From positions 62,001 to 126,000 of the forward strand of contig NZ_JHYI01000010.1 of NCBI RefSeq assembly GCF_000621445.1: a stretch of 64,000 nt of DNA, in the 5' to 3' direction. The stretch comes from Alkalihalobacillus bogoriensis ATCC BAA-922 (GTDB lineage: Bacteria > Bacillota > Bacilli > Bacillales > Bacillaceae_F). This document shows, one piece after another, positions 1 through 9,380 of this stretch. The notes below the pieces were generated by a model. It was not told the DNA's origin and did no database searches. It saw only the letters and a list, made by a program, of their open reading frames with translations. Positions within the stretch are counted from its first letter, which is position 1. Every line of letters begins with the position of its first letter. The position numbers and the translations under genes are program-made.

Positions 1-1
1 A

Positions 2-1345
2 TTTTGTTCGACTGTCTTAAAAAGTATTTTTGGATATCAATCTGACAATTTTCCTTATAAAAATTTTTATGATTGGCTGCACCCAATGAATACGGATGCT
101 TTTCGTGAATTAATAAAAGACGCGGAATCAAAATTTCATTCAATTGAAACAAATTGTAAAAGTAAACATCATAATGGAAATTGGTTACCACTAAACATAA
201 AAATGACGCCGTTACAAACTGAATGTGGCAAAGTTAGCGATTTTGTATTGTTTGTTCAAAATCAATCTACAGATTCGATTTTTGAAGAACAGTTAAAACA
301 TTCGTTAAAAGAATTAATTGATATTAAACAAGCATTAGATGAATCTTCTATCATTGCAATTACTGACCCGAGAGGTAAAATCATTTATGTGAACGATAAG
401 TTTTGTGAAATCTCACAATATACAAGAGATGAACTTATTGGAAAAGATCATAAAATTATTAATTCAGGTTTTCACAATAAAGATTTTTTCAAACAGCTTT
501 ACCGAACAATTGGGACAGGTAATGTCTGGAAAGGCGAAATCCAAAATAGAGCAAAAGACGGTTCATTATATTGGGTTCACACGACAATCGTCCCATTTTT
601 AAATGATAAAGGAAAACCGTACCAATATGTATCAATACGAACAGACATTACAGATCGGAAAAAAGCAGAAGAAATGGTGATGCGTTCGAAAGAGTTGGCG
701 ATTATTGGTGAGCTGTCTGCCGGAATTGCACACGAAATTAGAAATCCGCTCACTATGCTAAAAGGGTATACAGAGTTTTTGAAAGATGAAACAAAAGAAC
801 AAGAAAACCTTGAATACTTCGACATTTTGCTAGAAGAAATTGACCGGATTGATTTTATTGTTGGTGAATTCATGGCGTTAGCAAAACCTAAAGCTGCTGA
901 GTTTATGAAGAAAAATGTGAACACGATAGTCAAACAGATTACTTTATTCTTAAAGTCTGAGGCCAAATATAATAAAGTATCTATATCTATTGAGGAATCT
1001 CCTGAGCCGTTATTTATACACTGTGATGAAAATCGATTGAAGCAAGTTTTTTTAAATATCATGAAAAATGGGATGGAATCAATGCCAAAAGGTGGGCATT
1101 TATATGTTTCCATAAAGAAAGAAAATAATCATGCTGTTGTTACGATTCGCGATGAAGGAGTCGGGATTCCTCCTGAACAATTAAAAAAATTAAGTGAACC
1201 TTTTTTCTCGACAAAGAAAAAGGGGAATGGCTTAGGTTTAATGGTCAGTTATAAAATTATCGATGAACATCAGGGGACAGTTCAAGTAGAAAGCGAAGTC
1301 GATAAGGGAACTACATTTATAATTTCATTGCCAGTAATTAATTGA
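2..1345 (+). CDS. PAS-domain sensor histidine kinase, 5' end outside window
   Basis: A phosphorelay-type sensor kinase that autophosphorylates on His and passes the phosphate to a response regulator. The frame is open from base 2. The residues before the first ATG (base 86) read GYQSDNFPYKNFYDWLHP, the middle of a PAS domain, so that ATG is internal and the true start is upstream of the window. Visible order: the rest of PAS-1 (to about base 290), a short helical linker, a complete PAS-2 ending at ITDRKKAEE (about bases 320-680), a HisKA domain with H-box AHEIRNPLT, and an HATPase domain with DEGVGIP and GNGLGL. No membrane segment is visible, which fits the soluble KinA/KinE type of Bacillus sporulation kinases. 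Assignment to that group is inference. A terminator follows at once, and another kinase lies downstream. Confidence 0.9.
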   Translation, partial: FCSTVLKSIFGYQSDNFPYKNFYDWLHPMNTDAFRELIKDAESKFHSIETNCKSKHHNGNWLPLNIKMTPLQTECGKVSDFVLFVQNQSTDSIFEEQLKHSLKELIDIKQALDESSIIAITDPRGKIIYVNDKFCEISQYTRDELIGKDHKIINSGFHNKDFFKQLYRTIGTGNVWKGEIQNRAKDGSLYWVHTTIVPFLNDKGKPYQYVSIRTDITDRKKAEEMVMRSKELAIIGELSAGIAHEIRNPLTMLKGYTEFLKDETKEQENLEYFDILLEEIDRIDFIVGEFMALAKPKAAEFMKKNVNTIVKQITLFLKSEAKYNKVSISIEESPEPLFIHCDENRLKQVFLNIMKNGMESMPKGGHLYVSIKKENNHAVVTIRDEGVGIPPEQLKKLSEPFFSTKKKGNGLGLMVSYKIIDEHQGTVQVESEVDKGTTFIISLPVIN

Positions 1346-1392
1346 AAATGAAAAGAACGGCTCAAATGGTAGAGTCGTTCTTTTCATTTTTA
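1346..1392 (+). terminator. Rho-independent terminator after the first kinase
   Basis: GAACGGCTC pairs with GAGTCGTTC (one G-T pair), extended by AAAAG and CTTTT flanks, and followed by TTTTCATTTTT. It starts directly after the kinase stop codon. Confidence 0.85.
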
Positions 1393-1637
1393 ATTTAATT
1401 TTATCAAATTAATAAAGAGTAAACGGAGTAACTATAAAGGTAGCGGTATAAAGTCCAGGAGTATACGTTTTTTTTATACAAAAGACTGCAAGATGTGAAA
1501 TGCGGTAGGAAAACAAGCAAAAATAATACATACAAAACTGCGCTCTAAGTACTTCTTATGAAAAAAAGAAGAAAAGGAGAATAAGAAGTTTTAACCGAAT
1601 AGTTTATAATAGAAAACAATAGCGAGTGGAGAATGGT

Positions 1638-2948
1638 ATGGAACTATTTGTTAACGAAATAAAAGATTTAATATTAAATGCTTTTTTCATTTTTACCTTT
1701 TTGTTTGTATTTGTGAATTTTATTCAAAATAGAAAACATAGTGATATCATTTTATTTATGGTGTCTTCCCTTCTTATTATCATGTGTATGGTTTTTCCTA
1801 TTACGTTAAGTGGAGATCATATTTTTGATATGCGTCATGTACCTTTTATTATAGGTGCTTTGTACGGTGGAAGAAAATACGCGGTTGCGTTATTCGTTGT
1901 TTTGACGGTTTTTCGTTTTTATATAGGCGGTGTCGGAGCGTATGGATCGTTTATAAATAACGGACTATTATTAGGGGTTCTATGGTTTGTTATTCCTTAC
2001 TTTAAAAATACTGACATTGTCATCCGACGAGTATTTTTATCATTTTTAGCTTCTAGTTTTGGGTTGTTGTTTGTGTTTTTATCGTTCATACTGGTTTATC
2101 CTTTTATTTTGTATCCTGTTTTTCTTAATGAGGATTTTATCTTTCATTCTGGTTTTATAATCCCATTAGTCATTCTTTTTATCATTCAATCTTTATCGAT
2201 TTTATTTTTTGTTTCCTTTATCGAAAGAGAAAGATGGAACAAACATATTCAAAAAGAATTTAATCGAATTGAAAAAAATAACACAGTGAGTGAAATTGCA
2301 GCAAGTATTTCTCACGAAGTTCGAAATCCATTAACAGTTACAAGGGGATTTCTGCAATTATTAAACGATGCAACGCTAACAGAGGATCAAAAAAAGAACT
2401 ATATCGCTCATTCAATTGAAGAACTTGACCGTGCATCTACTATTATTACAAACTATTTAACCTATGCTAAACCTTCGTCATTACAAAATCATACGCTCGA
2501 TGTATGCAAAGAAATTACATATATAATGAATATATTAAAACCATTTGCCACAATTAGAAATGTAGAAATGTTTATGAAGACAAGTGTCAATTCATGCTAT
2601 GTCAACGGCAACGCGCAGCAATTTCAGCAATGTCTTATTAATATTATTAAAAATGGAATTGAAGCTATGCAAACGGGTGGGAAAATTTTTATTGACATGT
2701 ATTGTGTCGAGCGTGACGTCGTAATTAATATACAGGATACGGGAAATGGGATGACCGACGAGCAAGTGAGAAAACTAGGAACTCCATATTTTTCAACAAA
2801 AGAAGAAGGAACTGGGTTAGGTGTTATGGTTGCTTTTAATATTATAAAAACATTAGATGGTCAGATTAAAGTGAAAAGTACAGTAGGCGAAGGTACTAGT
2901 TTTCTAATTGCACTACCATTAGCAGGACATAAGGTTGATAAAAAGTAG
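1638..2948 (+). CDS. Membrane sensor histidine kinase, KinB-like (5TM sensor)
   Basis: A sporulation-type sensor kinase with an integral membrane sensor. The first 200 residues hold five or six hydrophobic helices of the 5TM-5TMR-LYT type (motifs GALYGGRKYAVAL and GSFINNGLLLG). They are followed by HisKA with H-box SHEVRNPLT, then HATPase with the N box, DTGNGM and GTGLGVMV. I place the start at ATG 1638 because GGAG at 1628-1631 sits six bases before it. An upstream in-frame GTG at 1626 overlaps that site and is unlikely. The length (436 aa) suits KinB/KinD-like kinases. A TATAAT at 1605-1610 may be the -10 element, but no good -35 is seen. No response regulator is adjacent, as is normal for kinases feeding the Spo0F phosphorelay. 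Confidence 0.88.
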   Translation: MELFVNEIKDLILNAFFIFTFLFVFVNFIQNRKHSDIILFMVSSLLIIMCMVFPITLSGDHIFDMRHVPFIIGALYGGRKYAVALFVVLTVFRFYIGGVGAYGSFINNGLLLGVLWFVIPYFKNTDIVIRRVFLSFLASSFGLLFVFLSFILVYPFILYPVFLNEDFIFHSGFIIPLVILFIIQSLSILFFVSFIERERWNKHIQKEFNRIEKNNTVSEIAASISHEVRNPLTVTRGFLQLLNDATLTEDQKKNYIAHSIEELDRASTIITNYLTYAKPSSLQNHTLDVCKEITYIMNILKPFATIRNVEMFMKTSVNSCYVNGNAQQFQQCLINIIKNGIEAMQTGGKIFIDMYCVERDVVINIQDTGNGMTDEQVRKLGTPYFSTKEEGTGLGVMVAFNIIKTLDGQIKVKSTVGEGTSFLIALPLAGHKVDKK

Positions 2949-3365
2949 AATGTTTTTGTCGTGCTGTAAAAATATAGGTATTTAATGAATTATAAATGAG
3001 TCCATTTATTCTTTTTATATTAAATATAGTTCAATTAATGTTCTGGATAATGGAAATAAATAGTCATATAATAACGGTTAGTGCTTCAAATGTTGCTTTA
3101 AAACGGAAACTAATTCCTAATATTCTATTATTTTTTCAAAACCCTTTAATTAAGTAAAGGGTTTTTGTCGTTTCATCACTAAAATAGACTTAAAACCTAG
3201 TATAAGTTAGCTATTTTCTTTGTTTTTTTATTGTTTTATTTAGTGAGAATGATATATTTTTGTTCTGTGAGGACCTATTTTTGTCAAAAATTGCATATTT
3301 TACTCGATTATTAAGATATAATGACCTTGCTTTTGAATGTTAGGCAAGAGTAGGGGGATAAGAGA
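2949..3365. other. Intergenic stretch without a gene
   Basis: 417 bases with no convincing ORF or repeat. It contains one terminator hairpin (3138-3166). A TATAAT at 3317-3322, about 44 bases before the next gene, has no well-placed -35 box. Confidence 0.6.
3138..3166 (+). terminator. Rho-independent terminator
   Basis: AAAACCCTTT pairs with AAAGGGTTTTT across an ATTAAGT loop and is followed by a T-rich run. It lies about 190 bases past the KinB-like gene. Confidence 0.75.
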
Positions 3366-4616
3366 ATGTCGAGCGAAATAAAAGAAGTAGACGTACAACA
3401 AGCAAGTTTTGTTCCGCGTTCCAGAAGAAGAAAAAAGAAAAAAAGACCAAATCTGCTATTCTCAGTAATCGTTGTTATTGTTACAACGATTAGTATTGGC
3501 TTAGCCACAACAACAATCATTGATGCTGTACAAGCTGACAAACAACCAAGTACTACGGTGGTTGATAATGAAAAAGGAGAGGAAATCGAAATAGAAGAAG
3601 CTATATCAAAACCTATAAGACAATCTTCTAATCATCAATTACTCAATCATAAACAGGTTATTCAAAAAAGTAATGAACTTTCACCTAATGAAACAAATAC
3701 AGCTACTGAAAATAATAAAAATGAAGAAGAAAAACAACAGGGAAAAGAAAAAGTAGAACATAGCAATAATAAAGCTGAAAAAGAAAAAACAAAACCAAAA
3801 GAAAAACAACAACCGGTTGAAGAAGTTCAAGCAAATAAAGTTGTTGTTCATGAAGTAAAAGCAAAAGAAACATTGGAATCTATTACATTAGCTTATTTCA
3901 ACTCAGCTGATAAACAAAAGAAAATTGCCAATTTTAATAATATTCAAAATCCAGAAAAAGAAATTCAAACAGGGATGAAATTAAATATTCCAGACCCGCA
4001 ATTCCGTACGGAACATGATGTAGTGAAAGGTGAAACATTATTAAACATAACAAACCAGTATTATGGAACTACCGATTACGTTGTATCGTTGGCACTACAT
4101 AATGGAATGAATAATCCCGATGATTTAAAGTATGGAATGAGATTGAAAATTCCACATCCTTCTGAACTAAAGAAAAATGAACAGTTACCTCAACAATCAG
4201 TTAAGCAAACAGAGAACACCGGTAAAGTAGGCTATAGTGTTACAGTCAACAAATCTAGTAATCAACTCGTCGTTTACAACAATAACGAAGTAATAAAAAG
4301 TTTTTCGGTAGGAACGGGCAAAGACCCTTCTTTTACTCCTGAAGGTGAATTTAAGATTATTAATAAAATCGAAAAACCGTGGTATAGTACAAAAAGCATT
4401 CCAGGTGGTGATCCTCAAAATCCACTAGGAAGTCATTGGCTTGGTTTAAATGTTCCAGGAACAAGTGGAACAACGTACGGGATCCATGGGACGAATGAAC
4501 CGGGCTCTATTGGCGGTCATGTGAGTTTAGGGTGTATACGAATGCATAATGCTGATGTGCAATGGTTATATTCTAATTTACCAGTTGAAACACCTGTACT
4601 TATTGTTAGCAATTAA
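3366..4616 (+). CDS. LysM / L,D-transpeptidase (YkuD) membrane-anchored protein
   Basis: A cell-wall enzyme predicted to cross-link or modify peptidoglycan stems. It has a basic N-terminus (RRRKKKKR), one membrane helix at about residues 28-52, and a long Lys/Glu/Asn/Gln-rich spacer (about 60-155). Two LysM modules follow (about 158-210 and 214-262, with motifs VKAKETLESI and VVKGETLLNI). The C-terminal YkuD domain has IHG (His374), His385 and the catalytic SLGCIRMH (Cys390). The start ATG follows AGGGGGATAAGAG. It is a single-gene unit ending in a strong terminator. LysM plus YkuD is common in spore-formers. The anchoring helix and long charged stalk place the catalytic domain outside the membrane. 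Family is certain, exact role is not. Confidence 0.92.
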   Translation: MSSEIKEVDVQQASFVPRSRRRKKKKRPNLLFSVIVVIVTTISIGLATTTIIDAVQADKQPSTTVVDNEKGEEIEIEEAISKPIRQSSNHQLLNHKQVIQKSNELSPNETNTATENNKNEEEKQQGKEKVEHSNNKAEKEKTKPKEKQQPVEEVQANKVVVHEVKAKETLESITLAYFNSADKQKKIANFNNIQNPEKEIQTGMKLNIPDPQFRTEHDVVKGETLLNITNQYYGTTDYVVSLALHNGMNNPDDLKYGMRLKIPHPSELKKNEQLPQQSVKQTENTGKVGYSVTVNKSSNQLVVYNNNEVIKSFSVGTGKDPSFTPEGEFKIINKIEKPWYSTKSIPGGDPQNPLGSHWLGLNVPGTSGTTYGIHGTNEPGSIGGHVSLGCIRMHNADVQWLYSNLPVETPVLIVSN

Positions 4617-4632
4617 TACAATATAAGAATAG

Positions 4633-4680
4633 AAGGTTGTCTCGAAAGATATCTTTTTCTTTCTGAGACAACCTTTTTTT
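4633..4680 (+). terminator. Rho-independent terminator
   Basis: AAGGTTGTCTC pairs with GAGACAACCTT, followed by seven T. It lies directly after the L,D-transpeptidase gene. Confidence 0.9.
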
Positions 4681-4697
4681 GAAAGATAAAAATTTTG

Positions 4698-4751
4698 GTG
4701 TAACAGTGAAGCTTTGAAAGCAAAGAAAAGACGCTCCGCGTTTTTCTTATA
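4698..4751 (+). repeat. Dispersed post-terminator repeat, copy 1
   Basis: The left part resembles TAACAGTGAAGCTTTGAAAG and the right part is AAGACGCTCCGCGTTTTTCTT. The right part folds into an ACGC/GCGT hairpin flanked by A and T runs. Close copies occur at 38953-39020 and 35188-35266, with diverged halves at 23795-23842 and 24248-24276. The copies at 4698, 35188 and 38953 lie just after a transcription terminator. Confidence 0.6.
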
Positions 4752-4808
4752 GTGTTTTTAATTATGAACAAAACTTTGTATATTGGCTATACAAACTAGG
4801 ATTATTAT

Positions 4809-4839
4809 TGGTATAATTTATTTACTGAAAGCGATTTCA
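4809..4839 (+). promoter_or_regulatory. Extended -10 promoter with CcpA cre site
   Basis: TGG-TATAAT (4809-4817) is an extended -10 element. TGAAAGCGATTTCA (4826-4839) fits the cre consensus TGWNANCGNTNWCA at every defined position. The cre lies over the expected transcription start, a classical repression position. It implies that the kinase/regulator pair is under carbon catabolite control. Confidence 0.7.
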
Positions 4840-4895
4840 CTATTGCTATGGAAGAATGAAAACCGATGACTTGAAGGTAGAAAGGGTTGACGCCT

Positions 4896-6638
4896 GTGAA
4901 AATACGGAGAAAATACAACAATCTTCGTAATCAAATCCTTGTCGTATATTTAGTAGCCATGGTCATCGTTTTAATGTTTGTTAGTCTGACCACATATAGC
5001 ATTGTGTCTGAGCTAATAAAAGATAAAGCCGAAAAACAAATTCAACAAACAGCATTACAAGCCACAGGTCGAATTGACTCATTATATCAGCAACTAAAGA
5101 CGGTAAGTATCCAAGCTGCGACAGATTCAAAGGTACAACAAATTCTCTTCAATCATACTAAGGGAGAAATGCCTAGTTTTAAAGAAAAGCAAACCCTAAT
5201 GGATATAGTGAATAAAATTCAATCTTATACAAGTGGAGTCACTTCAATCGAAGTGTATACAAATGATTATAAAAAGCTTATACCTCTTGATGATGTTCAA
5301 TTAACGAACCGAATCGATGAGCATTGGATAGAAGAAGCTGAACGTGCAAAAGGGGGGCTTGTCTGGATCGGAAACGATCCAAATCTACCTAACCATTTTT
5401 TAGCTATCCGGCAAGTTCGATTAATAAATGAATCTTTTAAAGATGGTGGTTATTTACTAATGCAAATTGACCCTCATTATTTTGCGATACATAATGAGAG
5501 AAAGTCCAATAAAGATGAATTTATGATTTTGCGAGATAAAAATGAACGTCCGATTACCTCTAGTTACCCTGGTGATATTGATGTTATTTTTTCGTATGAA
5601 GGTTCAATTATCCCTTTACATGAAAATGATTATATAAAAGTAAGACAAACGTCTAGTGAAACTGGTTGGGAGTTGGTCATTTTAACTCCTATTGATGCCT
5701 TGTTAGAAGGGGTGTCTGATTTGCGGACAGCTACATTTATATCAGGAGTGTTTGGTTTTTTCTTATTTCTCGTTATTTCTTACTTTTTATCCACTATGAT
5801 TACTCGTCCGATTTTCAAACTAACAAGAGCGATGAAAAAGAGAAGAAAAGGAGAGTTGTTACTAAATTTAGAACACTCTTCAACGTTAGAGATTAATGAA
5901 TTAAATACGACGTATAATCAAATGGTTGAGGAGATTAATCATTTAATTCAAGTTGTTTATGAAAAAGAAATTATTCGTAGCCGGACAGAATTAAAAGCTC
6001 TCCAATCCCAAATTAACCCTCATTTTCTTTATAACACGTTAAACGCAATATATTGGTCTTTAGATGCTAAAGGGGATCAAAAACTAGCAGAATTAATTAT
6101 CACAATGTCTGATTTATTTCGGTATACAATTGACAATGATATGGAAAATGAGTGGGTTACATTACAAGAAGAAATCTCTCATATTGAAAAATATATGGAA
6201 ATTATGAACTTTAGATTAGATTGCTTTACATGGGATATTCATATTCCAAATGTGTATGAAACTGTGAAAATTCCAAAGCTATTAATTCAACCTCTTATTG
6301 AAAATGCGATTATTCATGGGGTAGCCAACAAAGTTGGAAAAGGAAAGATCACAATGACTGTCCAAAAATCAAAGGATGCAAACACATTGCAACTTTTTGT
6401 TACAGATGATGGTAAAGGAATGGAACAATCGAAAGTAGAGGAAATCAATAAACATATGAGTTCGGGCATTACTATGGATTCAAGTGGAAGTGGTATTGGT
6501 CTTTCTAATGTTTATAAACGTTTGAAGCTTTATTATACAGACGTAGAGATACAACCGCTTATCATTTCTAGTGAGAAAAATATAGGGACTTGTTGTACTT
6601 TTGAATTACCGCTAAACGGAGGTGTTGGTGATGAATAA
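4896..6638 (+). CDS. YesM-like two-component sensor histidine kinase
   Basis: A membrane sensor kinase of the HisKA-7TM-independent LytS/YesM class that usually controls carbohydrate uptake genes. Order: membrane helix at about residues 12-34, an extracellular sensor of about 240 residues, a second helix (FLFLVISYFLS), HAMP, the phospho-acceptor motif NPHFLYNTLNA, then HATPase with LIENAIIHG and GSGIGLSNV. I choose GTG 4896, with AAGGG nine bases upstream. The earlier in-frame TTG (4887) abuts that Shine-Dalgarno and cannot use it. It overlaps the downstream response regulator by eight bases, so the two are probably translationally coupled. The substrate sensed is unknown. The adjacent solute-binding lipoprotein suggests a sugar. 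Confidence 0.92.
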   Translation: MKIRRKYNNLRNQILVVYLVAMVIVLMFVSLTTYSIVSELIKDKAEKQIQQTALQATGRIDSLYQQLKTVSIQAATDSKVQQILFNHTKGEMPSFKEKQTLMDIVNKIQSYTSGVTSIEVYTNDYKKLIPLDDVQLTNRIDEHWIEEAERAKGGLVWIGNDPNLPNHFLAIRQVRLINESFKDGGYLLMQIDPHYFAIHNERKSNKDEFMILRDKNERPITSSYPGDIDVIFSYEGSIIPLHENDYIKVRQTSSETGWELVILTPIDALLEGVSDLRTATFISGVFGFFLFLVISYFLSTMITRPIFKLTRAMKKRRKGELLLNLEHSSTLEINELNTTYNQMVEEINHLIQVVYEKEIIRSRTELKALQSQINPHFLYNTLNAIYWSLDAKGDQKLAELIITMSDLFRYTIDNDMENEWVTLQEEISHIEKYMEIMNFRLDCFTWDIHIPNVYETVKIPKLLIQPLIENAIIHGVANKVGKGKITMTVQKSKDANTLQLFVTDDGKGMEQSKVEEINKHMSSGITMDSSGSGIGLSNVYKRLKLYYTDVEIQPLIISSEKNIGTCCTFELPLNGGVGDE

Positions 6639-7392
6639 ATCAATCTTAATTGTTGATGATGAACCGCTCACTCTACAAGGAATAAAAAAAACATTAGAGT
6701 CATGGTCTAATGGACAGTATGAAATCATTACTGCACCGAATGCAACAATGGCGATGGAATGGATCGATAAAAAAAAGGTCCACTTACTAATTACTGACAT
6801 ATGTATGCCAGAAATTACTGGATTACATATGTTAAAGCTACTAAAACAAAAAGGCTTGTTTCCTGTTACATTAATCGTTTGTGCTCACTCTGACTTTTCG
6901 TATGCGCAAGAGGCGATCGAACTTGGAGTTATTAACTATTTACTAAAGCCGATTTCAAAACAAAAATTAGTAGAGGAAGTAGAGAAGGCATTACAAGTTG
7001 AAGAAAAAAATGAAAAATTAACGATTATTGAAAAAGTGATGGATGCACAATTACTTCACTTAAAATTAAATGATCAATCGGATAAGCCTGTGAGCAAGGC
7101 TATGCAATATGTAAATGCAAATGTGAATAAACCAATTAACCTAAAAGAAGTAGCTCAACATGTTCATTTAAATCCGAGTTATTTTAGTGCTCTTTTTAAA
7201 GAGCAAACAAATCTAACCTTTAGTGAGTATGTAACGAGGATACGAATACAAAAAGCCAAAAATTTATTATTAACTTCGGATTTATCAATAGAAGAGGTGG
7301 CAGAAGCAGTAGGGTATAGCTCAGCTAAATATTTGATAAAAATCTTTCGAGAATATGAAGGTGTGACTCCTAGCAAATACAAACGAAAATAA
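6631..7392 (+). CDS. YesN-like response regulator, AraC-type DNA-binding
   Basis: The partner of the upstream kinase. It has an N-terminal receiver domain with acidic pocket DD (9-10), phosphoacceptor Asp56 in LLITDICMP, and the conserved Lys in YLLKPIS. The C-terminal domain has two helix-turn-helix units of the AraC family ending PSKYKRK (about residues 155-252). It is short for a YesN (253 aa against 350-540 for many), because the linker between the domains is short. ATG 6631 has ACGGAGGTG six bases before it and overlaps the end of the kinase gene. It probably activates the solute-binding protein gene 120 bases downstream (inference from position). Confidence 0.92.
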   Translation: MNKSILIVDDEPLTLQGIKKTLESWSNGQYEIITAPNATMAMEWIDKKKVHLLITDICMPEITGLHMLKLLKQKGLFPVTLIVCAHSDFSYAQEAIELGVINYLLKPISKQKLVEEVEKALQVEEKNEKLTIIEKVMDAQLLHLKLNDQSDKPVSKAMQYVNANVNKPINLKEVAQHVHLNPSYFSALFKEQTNLTFSEYVTRIRIQKAKNLLLTSDLSIEEVAEAVGYSSAKYLIKIFREYEGVTPSKYKRK

Positions 7393-7514
7393 AGATAACA
7401 TCCAAAAATAGTGGAATTTTACCTAATCATTGTTACCTTACTCCTTAACCAAACTATTGATACACTTTACTTGTAAGGAAAAATAATAAACATTCAATTA
7501 GGGGGGCTTTTAGA

Positions 7515-8861
7515 ATGACAAAAAAGAAAGCGCATTCATTATTAGGGATTCTTGTCTTATTTATGGCAATGGTCCTGATTGGTTGCTCAAGTTCAGAAGG
7601 AAATACGACCGAAGAGAATTCAGAAGGAAATAATCAAGAGCCGACTTCGAAAACTGAAGAGGAAGTGGTCGTTAACTTTATGCACTTATGGCCAGAGGGA
7701 AGTTCGAAGCAACACCATATGATCGTTGAAGACATCATTGCTGAATATGAAGGTAATAATCCTAATGTAAAAGTAAAAACTGAAATTCTGTCAAATGAAC
7801 AATACAAAGAGAAATTAAAAATATTAGCTGCTTCAAATGAGTTACCAGATGTTGGGATGACATGGGCTGCAGGATTCCTTGAGCCATATGTCGATGGAAA
7901 TAAGTTTGCTTCTCTTGATGATTTGATTTCAGGAGAGCTTGGAGAGTCCTTTATTGCTGGAACGACAGAAGCATATGCTTTAAACGGGACAACTTACGGT
8001 TTACCGTTAGAGCTTAATATTGCGCCAATTTATTATAATAAACAAATTTTTGCTGATAATAATGTAGAAGTTCCTGAAACATATGAAGAATTTGTAAGCG
8101 TTGTCAAAACACTTGCTGAAAATGGCGTTACACCGATTACATTAGGAAATAAAGACAGATGGACCGGTTCAATGTGGTATATGTACTTGGCTGACAGAAT
8201 CGGTGGACCAGAAACATTAACTAATGCAATTAACAGAACTGGAACATTTGAAGATCCTGCGTTAATTCAAGCTGCAGAAGAAATCCAAAACTTAGTAAAG
8301 TTGGATGGGTTCCTTAAAGGGTTTAATGGTCTTTCAAATGACGAAGCAAAAGGTCCATTTATGAATGAGCAAGCGGCTATGTATTTAATGGGATCATGGG
8401 AGTTGCCAAACTACACAACAAATGAAGATGTACCGCAAGAATTTAAAGATAATATTGGATTCTTTAAATTCCCTCCAGTAGAAGGTGGTAAGGGAGACAT
8501 TAATAGTTTTGTTGGTGGACCTGGTGTTGGGTTGTTTGTATCAGAAGATTCAAAGGTAAAAGAGGAAGCTAAAGCATTCGTTCAGTTTTTTGTTGAAAAA
8601 TGGGGCGAACGTTCAGTTACTGATGCTGGTGTTATTCCTGCGACGAAAGTAGATACATCTTCAGTAGATTTACCTCAAATGTATATTGATGTGTTAAATG
8701 AGTTAAGCAATGCGAGTAATATTACGTTATATGCTGACGTACAGATGAGTCCTACAGTAGCACAAGAGCATTTAAATTTAATTCAATCATTATTTGGAGA
8801 ACAAATTAGTCCAGAAGATTATGCAAAAAAACATGAGGAAGCACTATCAAGTGAAGAATAA
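7515..8861 (+). CDS. Sugar ABC transporter substrate-binding lipoprotein
   Basis: An extracellular solute-binding protein family 1 member. Its signal peptide ends in lipobox LIGC with Cys24, so it is a membrane-anchored lipoprotein, followed by a Glu/Asn-rich linker. The rest (449 aa in all) is typical of carbohydrate-binding proteins, for example ASNELPDVGMTWAAG, YGLPLELNIAPIYYNK and MYLMGSWE. The start has a strong GGGGGG site. It lies just downstream of a YesM/YesN pair, which often controls such genes. No permease or ATPase genes follow. A terminator ends the unit, so it must use permeases coded elsewhere or act as a sensor co-receptor. The sugar is not identifiable from sequence. Confidence 0.9.
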   Translation: MTKKKAHSLLGILVLFMAMVLIGCSSSEGNTTEENSEGNNQEPTSKTEEEVVVNFMHLWPEGSSKQHHMIVEDIIAEYEGNNPNVKVKTEILSNEQYKEKLKILAASNELPDVGMTWAAGFLEPYVDGNKFASLDDLISGELGESFIAGTTEAYALNGTTYGLPLELNIAPIYYNKQIFADNNVEVPETYEEFVSVVKTLAENGVTPITLGNKDRWTGSMWYMYLADRIGGPETLTNAINRTGTFEDPALIQAAEEIQNLVKLDGFLKGFNGLSNDEAKGPFMNEQAAMYLMGSWELPNYTTNEDVPQEFKDNIGFFKFPPVEGGKGDINSFVGGPGVGLFVSEDSKVKEEAKAFVQFFVEKWGERSVTDAGVIPATKVDTSSVDLPQMYIDVLNELSNASNITLYADVQMSPTVAQEHLNLIQSLFGEQISPEDYAKKHEEALSSEE

Positions 8862-8877
8862 GCAAATCTGCTAGCTC

Positions 8878-8909
8878 AAAGACCCCGCTAATAAAAGGCG
8901 GGGTCTTTC
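8878..8909 (+). terminator. Rho-independent terminator
   Basis: AAAGACCCCGC pairs perfectly with GCGGGGTCTTT across CTAATAAAAG-type loop bases. It follows the solute-binding protein gene. Confidence 0.9.
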
Positions 8910-8934
8910 GTCTGTCTTTGGTTGAGGCTTAGTC

Positions 8935-9126
8935 TCAGCTATTGGACATCGATTCCGGTATTTTGATAAAAAGTTAGATTTTTCGAATGCTATCGGACAC
9001 TGGTTCCGTTACTGTAGAAAAACAAGGTGATTTTGTTGTTTTATTGATAAAGTAACGGAACATATGTCCGTAAGAAATCGTAAAAAGCTTATTTTACATG
9101 GAATAGCGGAATAGATGTCCGTAACG
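8935..9126. repeat. Four-box palindromic repeat element A
   Basis: Four copies of a 15-bp imperfect palindrome (plus-strand consensus CGGAACATATGTCCG, usually preceded by AATAG and followed by TAA). Copies at 8943-8957 and 8994-9008 are in minus orientation, copies at 9056-9070 and 9107-9121 in plus orientation. Start-to-start spacing is 51, 62 and 51. It fills most of the gap between the sugar-binding protein and the tungstate transporter. See elements at 14697, 25692 and 39040. Confidence 0.85.
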
Positions 9127-9227
9127 ATTATGAATACGACAATTAGTACATTCTCATTGGCAATAGAGACGAGAAAACCATTCACATGCGATTGAAAAGA
9201 AGTAAATATGAAAATAGTAACACGAAT

Positions 9228-9241
9228 ACGAAGTTCTTCGT
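9228..9241. promoter_or_regulatory. Perfect 14-bp palindrome upstream of tupA
   Basis: ACGAAGTTCTTCGT is a perfect inverted repeat (6-bp arms) 140 bases before the tupA start. It could be an operator or a small hairpin. No known regulator motif is recognised. Confidence 0.3.
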
Positions 9242-9380
9242 TGTAAAAGTTGTGCGTTGATACGCTTTTTGTGTAACCAATATTATCTTTTTAATAAGTC
9301 TTTTATTTTTGCAGGAATCGAATGGAAGTAAACCGAAAATTAATTATTATCCAAATTTAATAGGGGGCCGGGATAAACGG

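Noticed and set aside
577-1113. 178-codon antisense frame within the first kinase gene
   Set aside because: It is the shadow of the kinase frame and has no start site with Shine-Dalgarno or recognisable domain.
8943-9121. Regularly spaced near-palindromic words suggested a CRISPR array
   Set aside because: The repeats change orientation in the middle, number only four per site, differ from each other in several bases, and no cas genes are present. The same layout is repeated at several places.
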